Assembly: GCA_049515175.1 (NCBI GenBank)
Contig: JBEKUI010000105.1
Span: 1-13,786 of the forward strand
From: JACQNR01 sp049515175
GTDB lineage: Bacteria > Acidobacteriota > Terriglobia > UBA7540
Direction: 5' to 3'
DNA length: 13,786 bases
Shown: one piece after another, positions 9,015 through 13,786 of the stretch
Layout of the letters: each line of letters opens with the position of its first letter
Numbering within the stretch: the first letter of the stretch is position 1
Notes under the pieces: generated by a model
The model's database searches: none
Told to the model about the DNA's origin: nothing
Seen by the model: the letters and a program-made list of their open reading frames with translations, nothing else
Translations under genes and position numbers: made by a program

Positions 9015-9683
9015 TTTCTAAACCTCGCGAAGTCAATTTTCGTGCTTTCTCATTGCGTTTCAACCCTTTGAGTCGATGGGAGGATCCTCGTCCGGACCCT
9101 CACCCAGGGACGGAGAGTGGGTTCGGCGAGCATCCCTTTCGTGCATGTCACGGCTGGCGAAACTCGGGTGGCTGCCTTGATTGGGGCTCAGATACACGAA
9201 ATCAAACTCCATTGGCTCCCCGAGTACAACTAAAGCATTACGACCTGTTTCTACGCGTGCACCCGCAGGTTCTCAAGGTAATGCCTGTTACAGGAGCAGT
9301 TAACGTGGAGCATTCAGGTCGAATGAGACAGTAAGTGGTTTCAAATGTGTGGGACTGGGTTGATATTCGTGGGGACCCAAGATCCTCACCTCACTTTTTT
9401 CCCCCCGTCATTCGAAACGATGCCCGGCGGACTTTTTGTTGTTCCAAAAACAGACATTTATTCGGCCGAAAGTGCCGAAGCCGACAACCCAAGCCGGTCG
9501 GGTGTTAACAGCGAATAACGAGGCCAATAACCGTTAGCGCCGGGGGTGCAAAATGTCCTGTGGCCGAGGAGGTGACCTTGACCTCCCCAACATCGAGTGG
9601 TATTTTTCCGTACAGCAAGTTGCTTGCGGGTTTATCCCACGCTGGAGTCGGCTTTATAGCTTACCCCGAGCTGGGGGGCGGAA
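9015..9683. other. Divergent non-coding region between receptor and regulator
   Basis: About 670 bases carry no convincing gene. Visible symmetric elements are GAGGATCCTC (9080-9089), CCTGTTACAGG (9284-9294), TTCGGCCGAA (9471-9480) and GGAGGT-7-ACCTCC (9568-9586). Any of these could be an operator, but none is clearly paired with a promoter. The receptor promoter (minus strand) and the regulator promoter (plus strand) should both lie here; I found no strong -35/-10 pair for either. Confidence 0.45.
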
Positions 9684-10997
9684 ATGGTTGTTCAACACAG
9701 CCCCGCGACGGAACCTATTTCCCTTTTCGAAAAAAGAGAAGAGCTCCGGCGAGTCATTCAGAGTAGACATTTTGCGAATGCCCCCAAGAAGAGTCGGTTT
9801 CTGGAATTTGTCTCGGAACAGACATTCCTAGGCAGTGGCGAGAAACTGAACGAGTATCTCATCGGCTTGGAGGTTTACGGCCGAGGGTCCGATTTCAATC
9901 CGCAAGATGATCCCATTGTGCGCGTGCAGGCGCACGACATCCGTCGCGCTCTGAAGAAGTACTACGAGGAAGAGGGCAAGACCAGCCCGTTGCGTATTGA
10001 ACTGCCTCTGGGGCACTACGTACCTGTCTTTGCCAAAGCCGCGATGGCGGAGACAACTACCCCGGTTGAACAAGAGGCCCAGGTTGGCACAGCACCGCGC
10101 AGGCGTGAACAATTCCATTACGCGCTCATCCTCGGACTGGCGGCAACTTGCGCGATACTGGTTTTTCTCCTAATCCGTGAGCGATCACAGACGGAACAAG
10201 CTGCGCGATCCCCTCTAAGGTTGCAGGAAGAGCTGGAGTGGTTTTGGGAACCCTTCCTGCCACCCGCGGATCCGCCCATGATCGTCATTCCGAACCATCC
10301 TCTGCTGCGAGCGGCCCACGACGGGGACAGCACCCAGACCTTGGCGAACAGTCACGAAATCTCCAAAGAGGAACTCCCGGAGTTCCGCGACACCATACAT
10401 TTTCGAGAGTTGAAGCGATTCCGCTTCGTCCCCAGTTCCACCGACTTCACTGCGGTAGGTGAAACTGTGGGGCTCTTAAACTTTTTCGAGTTGTTCTCAC
10501 GTGTCGGCCAGAAGTGCCGCCTGCAACAGTCACGGCTGGTCACCTTCGAGGAAATCAAACGTGGCAACGCCATCCTGCTCGGCGGCAATCAGCCCTGGAG
10601 CGGCAGGGTCTTCCTAACTCCCGAAGGTTTCCGTTTCCAAGCCGGCGTCATTCTGAACAAGAATCCCCGCCCTGGTGAGAAGCCTGTCTACAAACCAGAG
10701 TTCGATCTGGTCACTAACCACCTGACCCGCGACTACGCGCTAGTCCTGATGCTGCCCAACGAAAGGAAAGAGAATCGCATCTTGCTCGTCTACGGTATCT
10801 ACACGCAGGGTTCTCAAGCAGCCATCGAATACCTGACGAGCGCGGAGCGGTTGCCCGAACTCCGCAAAGCCTTGGTCGCGCTGTCGCCTGACCGAAGGAC
10901 GCCTCCCGCCTATTTCCAGGCTCTCCTTGAAACTACAGTTGAGAACTACGTCCCCGGCAAAGCCTCGCTGGTAGCAGTGCGGGTGGTTTCCAATTGA
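9684..10997 (+). CDS. Membrane-bound winged-helix-like regulator candidate
   Basis: This 437-residue protein has an N-terminal cytoplasmic domain, one membrane helix (about 146-164, YALILGLAATCAILVFLLI) and a large C-terminal domain outside the membrane. Residues 36-116 contain KSRFLEFVSEQ, EYLIGLEVYGRGSDFNPQDD, VRVQAHDIRRALKKYY and IELPLGHYVPVF. This pattern resembles the recognition helix and wing of OmpR/PhoB-type winged helices (compare VDVHIRRLRKKL and VRGVGYRF), which would make it a ToxR/CadC-like one-component regulator. I recall similar N-terminal domains in many acidobacterial proteins. The outer domain includes FTAVGETVGLLNFFELFSRV and NAILLGGNQPWSG and has no family I can name. 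A G-rich stretch (GGGGGGCGG) precedes the ATG; later starts would cut the conserved domain. Divergent placement beside the receptor suggests it senses a ligand and controls the locus. That role is inferred. Confidence 0.7.
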   Translation: MVVQHSPATEPISLFEKREELRRVIQSRHFANAPKKSRFLEFVSEQTFLGSGEKLNEYLIGLEVYGRGSDFNPQDDPIVRVQAHDIRRALKKYYEEEGKTSPLRIELPLGHYVPVFAKAAMAETTTPVEQEAQVGTAPRRREQFHYALILGLAATCAILVFLLIRERSQTEQAARSPLRLQEELEWFWEPFLPPADPPMIVIPNHPLLRAAHDGDSTQTLANSHEISKEELPEFRDTIHFRELKRFRFVPSSTDFTAVGETVGLLNFFELFSRVGQKCRLQQSRLVTFEEIKRGNAILLGGNQPWSGRVFLTPEGFRFQAGVILNKNPRPGEKPVYKPEFDLVTNHLTRDYALVLMLPNERKENRILLVYGIYTQGSQAAIEYLTSAERLPELRKALVALSPDRRTPPAYFQALLETTVENYVPGKASLVAVRVVSN

Positions 10998-11075
10998 GTG
11001 TTCGTTGGTCTACTTTTAGGAAGCCCCCATGCCCTTGGCCGGATGTGGAACAAATTTCGAATCTGTACTACAAGT

Positions 11076-11183
11076 GATCTGAAGGCGGCGCGGATGTACC
11101 TGAGCCACGCAGACGAGAAGACAACTGAACTCCACACTCACGTCAACATAGCCAGGCGTGAAGCCGCGCGAGCCTTGGAATAA
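11076..11183 (+). pseudogene. C-terminal remnant of a tyrosine recombinase
   Basis: The last 35 residues of the open frame ending at 11183 (starting DLKAARMYLSHADEKTTE, then LHTHVNIARREAARALE) match the end of phage-type integrases, where LGHxxxxTTxxYTHV carries the final catalytic histidine and tyrosine. The tyrosine position holds histidine (TTELHTH), and the rest of the catalytic domain is missing upstream; only a short unmatched stretch back to 10998 is open. There is no ribosome binding site. It is an inactive relic, distinct from the intact integrase at 11464-12579, and lies on the 5' side of the tRNA. Confidence 0.6.
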
Positions 11184-11200
11184 GTTCTCTTCGGAGATTT

Positions 11201-11220
11201 GTTACAAACTGTTACAAAAA
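11201..11220. repeat. Tandem GTTACAAA direct repeat
   Basis: GTTACAAAct and GTTACAAAaa sit side by side with a 10-base period, one helical turn. They lie between the recombinase relic and the tRNA promoter. This could be a protein-binding pair or simply A-rich upstream sequence. Confidence 0.4.
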
Positions 11221-11292
11221 ATAGCCAATCGCTCAGGCCAAACTGAACCCATGACTTCCCTGCCCTACGCCAGCTTTTAGCAGAAAAAGAAC

Positions 11293-11321
11293 TTGGCAGC
11301 GGGCTGCTGTCCAGCTATACT
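11293..11321 (+). promoter_or_regulatory. tRNA-fMet promoter
   Basis: TTGGCA (11293-11298) and TATACT (11316-11321) are separated by exactly 17 bases, five of six matches to each sigma-70 consensus hexamer. The expected transcription start is at about 11327-11328, essentially the first base of the mature tRNA. Confidence 0.75.
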
Positions 11322-11326
11322 CAATG

Positions 11327-11403
<77 letters not shown>

Positions 11404-11440
11404 AAGCTCTCATAAAGTTACGGTGATTGGCTCCAACGAA

Positions 11441-11457
11441 TTTGGGTTTGTTTGGGT
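11441..11457. repeat. TTTGGGT direct repeat beside the attachment site
   Basis: TTTGGGT occurs at 11441-11447 and 11451-11457, a 10-base period, between the tRNA and the integrase stop. Its position inside the element end suits an integrase arm-type binding site, but this is inference. Confidence 0.35.
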
Positions 11458-11463
11458 GCTGTA

Positions 11464-12579
11464 TCACTGAACGTTTCCTAAAACCGCCGTGGCAACCCGC
11501 CCGGCGGTTTCTCTTTTGTCCCGTTCAACCGTCCCCGTGTAAATGTCCATCGTGGTGGTAATGCTGGAGTGGCGCATCAGCTCCTGAGCCACCTTCATGC
11601 GCGCCCCCGCCACATCCAATGCCGTGGCGAAGGAGTGCCTCAAGCTGTGCCAGCCGATCTTGCCGATCCCGGCCCGATCCGCTGCCGGTTGTAGAACTTT
11701 CTCCCGGAGCTTGTCGGCATCCCGAGGCCCGCCCCTCGTGGAAGGAAACACGAAGTCCGCTTCGGAGCGGTACTTGGCCTGTGCCAGCCAGTTGCCCAAC
11801 GCCGAAACAAGTTCCGGTGCCAGCGGCAATGCCGCCTCGGAATACGGCGTTTTCGCCGGTCCGACGTGGTACTGATAGACCGACCGGCGAACATCGAGAG
11901 TCCCGTTCAGGAGGTCAACATCACCCCACTGTAGGCCGAGGATTTCACCCACACGCAGACCCAGGCAGGCCGCCAGGATTACCATAGTGCTGGACGGCTG
12001 GTCTAGTTGCGCGAGCAGCCGCCGAAGCTCCTCAATCGTGAGCCGCCTCGGGAACTTTTGCCGCCGCCCGCTCTGGCGAACGAGCTCGATAGGATTGCTC
12101 GCCTTGACGAGCTCCCACCGGCGGGCGCACTCGAAAATCACATGCATGAGGTTGCGAATGTTGGCCCTGGTTTTAGGTGCTAGGGTCATCGACTTGAGCC
12201 AGTGTTCAACTTCCAGCGTGCGAATTTCATTGAGCGGAAGATCCCCCCACTTCGGTTGAACCCACCTTTTCAAGAGCGATTTGTAACTGACCCGTGTGGA
12301 GAATCTCTCCGGCAACTCCTCCCTTTGATATCGTTCGATGACCGCTCCGAACGTGGGATTTGCCACCTGAAGTTTTCCGCTGTTGACCGAAAGCCGCAGC
12401 CCTTCCAGAGCCTTCAGCGCTGCGGTTTCGGTCGGGTACTGTTCCGTGGTGCCAACGCGAATGCGCCGGTACTGGCGCTTCCCATCGGCTCCGGGTTGAT
12501 AAAAGCGAAACGTCCATACGTCCTGTTTCGCACCTTCCACGATCTCCAAACTTCCGAACTGATAACGTACTCGCCTCAC
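11464..12579 (-). CDS. int: Tyrosine-recombinase integrase
   Basis: This 371-residue integrase catalyses site-specific integration and excision of the element next to the tRNA. An N-terminal arm-binding/SAM-like region (about 1-170) includes TFGAVIERYQREELPERFS and a helical core-binding segment. The catalytic domain is complete: R209 (CLGLRVGEILGLQWGDVD), K243 (PAKTPYS), H311 and R314 (WHSLRHSFAT), H337 (LMRHSSITTT) and nucleophile Y347 (MDIYTG). The start is GTG at 12579, with GAGGAGG seven bases upstream. The stop of the excisionase-like gene overlaps this start by four bases (GTGA), so translation is probably coupled. The gene ends 60 bases from the tRNA and is read toward it. No damage is visible, so it should be active if expressed. 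Confidence 0.93.
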   Translation of the reverse strand: MRRVRYQFGSLEIVEGAKQDVWTFRFYQPGADGKRQYRRIRVGTTEQYPTETAALKALEGLRLSVNSGKLQVANPTFGAVIERYQREELPERFSTRVSYKSLLKRWVQPKWGDLPLNEIRTLEVEHWLKSMTLAPKTRANIRNLMHVIFECARRWELVKASNPIELVRQSGRRQKFPRRLTIEELRRLLAQLDQPSSTMVILAACLGLRVGEILGLQWGDVDLLNGTLDVRRSVYQYHVGPAKTPYSEAALPLAPELVSALGNWLAQAKYRSEADFVFPSTRGGPRDADKLREKVLQPAADRAGIGKIGWHSLRHSFATALDVAGARMKVAQELMRHSSITTTMDIYTGTVERDKRETAGRVATAVLGNVQ

Positions 12580-12797
12580 GGTTTAACCTCCTCGTGTTGG
12601 CGGTACGCATAGCCCGGACAGTTTACCTCAACCTGAAGCCAGCGGTCGATCTCAGATATACGGAAACGCCAGTATTTCCCAATCCGAATTCCGGGAATTC
12701 TGCCGTGTCGCGCCATATTTTGCAGCGTCTTTGGGTGAATACCCAAAAGCTTTGCCGCTTCACTACTATCTATCAGTGCCTCAAATTGGTAATTCAT
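12576..12797 (-). CDS. xis: Excisionase-like helix-turn-helix protein
   Basis: A 73-residue DNA-binding protein of the excisionase/MerR-like helix-turn-helix type. Residues 9-54 hold the signature: IDSSEAAKLLGIHPKTLQNM (first helices and turn), GRIPGIRIGKYWRF (wing) and ISEIDRWL (closing helix). Such proteins bend DNA at attachment sites and tip the integrase toward excision; some act as regulators instead. The ATG at 12797 has GAGG a few bases upstream. It overlaps the integrase start by four bases, and the integrase ribosome binding site is inside its last codons (EEVKP), so the two form one transcript. The likely promoter is at 12949-12977, leaving a leader of roughly 145 bases. Confidence 0.82.
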   Translation of the reverse strand: MNYQFEALIDSSEAAKLLGIHPKTLQNMARHGRIPGIRIGKYWRFRISEIDRWLQVEVNCPGYAYRQHEEVKP

Positions 12798-12890
12798 GCT
12801 GCCTCGCCGATTTTCCCTTTTGGCCTATCCCCCGCCAGTCTTGCATTTCGCTATGGGCCTCCAGGCGATTCGTTCTCACAAATCACGACC

Positions 12891-12907
12891 GGCCAACCCA
12901 CTTGGCC
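12891..12907. promoter_or_regulatory. Small hairpin in the xis-int leader
   Basis: GGCCAA and TTGGCC form a perfect 6-bp stem with a 5-base loop in the presumed untranslated leader of the excisionase-integrase transcript. It may be a minor regulatory structure or chance; there is no U-tract. Confidence 0.3.
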
Positions 12908-12948
12908 CCTCAAGGCAGAGGTTTGGACGGATTGCCCGATCATAGGAA

Positions 12949-12977
12949 TTCATAAGTCGAACTTTCTTTTCTGTCAA
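12949..12977 (-). promoter_or_regulatory. Predicted promoter of the xis-int operon
   Basis: On the minus strand a perfect -35 TTGACA (12972-12977) and a -10 TATGAA (12949-12954) are separated by exactly 17 bases. The -35 hexamer lies inside the 18-bp operator-like repeat at 12972-12989, so a protein bound there would block RNA polymerase. Confidence 0.65.
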
Positions 12978-12989
12978 ACGGCTGACAAA
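12972..12989 (-). repeat. Operator-like repeat, copy 1 (inverted)
   Basis: TGTCAAACGGCTGACAAA on the plus strand is the exact reverse complement of the copy at 13130-13147. Within it TGTCA and TGACA are mirror-image half-sites around six bases, the form of a dimeric repressor site. It covers the -35 box of the xis-int promoter. Confidence 0.7.
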
Positions 12990-13129
12990 CAAACCGGCCT
13001 CTCCATTGGATTTCAGCCCATTTCGGAGGCAAAAAGCGAGATATCACTTTTAGATACAAATATTTACAACGATCACCGACGAAAAGGCCCGTTGTCCCCA
13101 TAGGGAAGCGGGTATAGGACACCACCGGC

Positions 13130-13147
13130 TTTGTCAGCCGTTTGACA
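13130..13147 (+). repeat. Operator-like repeat, copy 2
   Basis: TTTGTCAGCCGTTTGACA is the perfect inverted partner of the copy at 12972-12989, 140 bases away. It ends in a TTGACA (13142-13147) facing the membrane-protein gene at 13218. A clear -10 at standard spacing is missing (CAACCT at 17 bases), so promoter activity on this side is uncertain or needs an activator. Confidence 0.65.
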
Positions 13148-13217
13148 AAAAATATTTTGGGATGCAACCTCCGCGACGTGCCCCCACCCTCAAAGGGCGG
13201 AGGCAAGATGGTCTCAA

Positions 13218-13697
13218 ATGAAGAATTTCCTTCGCCGTTTGGTTCGTTTCGTTAATGGCCCTCGCCATTGGGCCTTCTATTCACCACGGCCTTACTCGCC
13301 CAAGGAGTTTTGGGAGGCCGTCGACGCACGTACCCTGGCACACCAAATCTCCGTAGGAACGCACCCCAAGCCTGGAATTGGACCGTATCGTCCCACGGCT
13401 TACCGCGAGCGGCACCCGATTCTGGAGTGGCCCGACTTTCTCGGCAACGGCTTGTTTGTATTCTTCTGCACGTGGGTGCTCTGGCGCGCCTTCGTGTCGC
13501 CAGCGGGTTTGTGGATCGTCTTGCTGGCCTCCCTAGTTGCATCCGTGATGCTGGCGCGGCTGTTGATTCAACTGTGCCGGATGGCTTGGCGCGCCTTGTT
13601 TTCGCACCACAAGGGGCGCTGCGCGGCTTCGCCGGGGTTTCGGCGCTGTGCGCCGGCTGCAGGGGTGACACGTCACCCCCCCCAGGGTGCTGTATAG
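13218..13697 (+). CDS. Small two-helix membrane protein, function unknown
   Basis: I do not recognise this 159-residue protein. Residues 1-72 are a basic, aromatic and proline-rich N-terminal part (FVNGPRHWAFYSPRPYSPKE) with no signal peptide. Two hydrophobic segments follow at about 75-93 and 96-120 (LWIVLLASLVASVMLARLL), joined by a very short turn, so the protein should be a membrane hairpin with both ends on the same side. The last 30 residues are basic and cysteine/proline-rich and could reflect a frame change near the end. The ATG at 13218 has GGAGG 14 bases upstream, which is too far for strong initiation; that site better fits an ATG at 13208 opening a 15-residue frame. The gene belongs to the integrated element and is transcribed away from the shared operator region, so it may be an accessory or immunity-type protein, but nothing in the sequence proves that. 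Confidence 0.5.
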   Translation: MKNFLRRLVRFVNGPRHWAFYSPRPYSPKEFWEAVDARTLAHQISVGTHPKPGIGPYRPTAYRERHPILEWPDFLGNGLFVFFCTWVLWRAFVSPAGLWIVLLASLVASVMLARLLIQLCRMAWRALFSHHKGRCAASPGFRRCAPAAGVTRHPPQGAV

Positions 13698-13730
13698 GAA
13701 CTTATGATTCCATATGGGAACTGCTTGAAA

Positions 13731-13751
13731 ATTCAGCACGTTATGCTGAAT
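13731..13751. repeat. Perfect palindrome at the right end
   Basis: ATTCAGCA and TGCTGAAT are perfect mirror arms around CGTTA, 34 bases after the membrane-protein stop. With no T-run and an AT-rich stem it looks more like an operator for a following gene than a terminator. Confidence 0.45.
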
Positions 13752-13786
13752 CGCTCTCCGCGCAGCAATTAATGGGTCCTTTATGG

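Noticed and set aside
9553..9831. Open frames starting at 9553 and 9560 upstream of the regulator
   Set aside because: They run into the regulator gene in other frames, lack any recognisable pattern and stop early, while the frame from 9684 carries the conserved domain.
12594..13103. A 169-residue plus-strand frame
   Set aside because: Its first part is antisense to the excisionase-like gene and the rest covers the xis leader and promoter; no protein features were seen.
12940..13206. An 88-residue minus-strand frame across the xis upstream region
   Set aside because: It spans both operator-like repeats and the predicted promoter, has no ribosome binding site and reads like unstructured sequence.

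Overview
The window looks like chromosomal DNA of an Acidobacteriota member (inference). The main reasons are a very long Oar-like TonB-dependent receptor with an N-terminal carboxypeptidase-regulatory-like domain and an LPLNGRDF plug motif, secreted glycosidases beside it, and a membrane-anchored winged-helix-like regulator of a kind I associate with acidobacteria. No database search was possible, so family calls rest on motifs read directly from the translation.

Left part (1-9014, all minus strand): a glycan-scavenging locus. In transcription order it holds a complete 1136-residue outer-membrane receptor (5604-9014), a secreted five-bladed-propeller glycosidase-like protein (4369-5478), a second receptor that has lost about its first 400 residues (2024-4288), and a secreted GH42-type beta-galactosidase whose 3' end lies beyond base 1 (1-1622). 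Strong hairpins follow both receptor genes (5551-5582 and 1964-1992). The plausible joint role is hydrolysis of galactose- or pentose-containing oligosaccharides in the periplasm or outside the cell, with uptake of the products through the receptor.

Middle (9015-11183): a roughly 670-base non-coding divergent region, then a plus-strand gene (9684-10997) for a membrane-bound, ToxR/CadC-like one-component regulator candidate. It is well placed to control the receptor/glycosidase genes. Behind it is a short C-terminal remnant of a tyrosine recombinase (11076-11183).

Right part (11293-13786): an initiator tRNA-fMet(CAT) with a good promoter, immediately followed by the left end of an integrated element. 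The element carries a complete tyrosine integrase (11464-12579) and an overlapping excisionase-like gene (12576-12797), both pointing toward the tRNA. Next is a 420-base regulatory region with two identical, oppositely oriented 18-bp operator-like repeats, each containing a perfect TTGACA, and then a small two-helix membrane protein gene of unknown function (13218-13697). The right attachment site is not in the window, so the element continues past base 13786.
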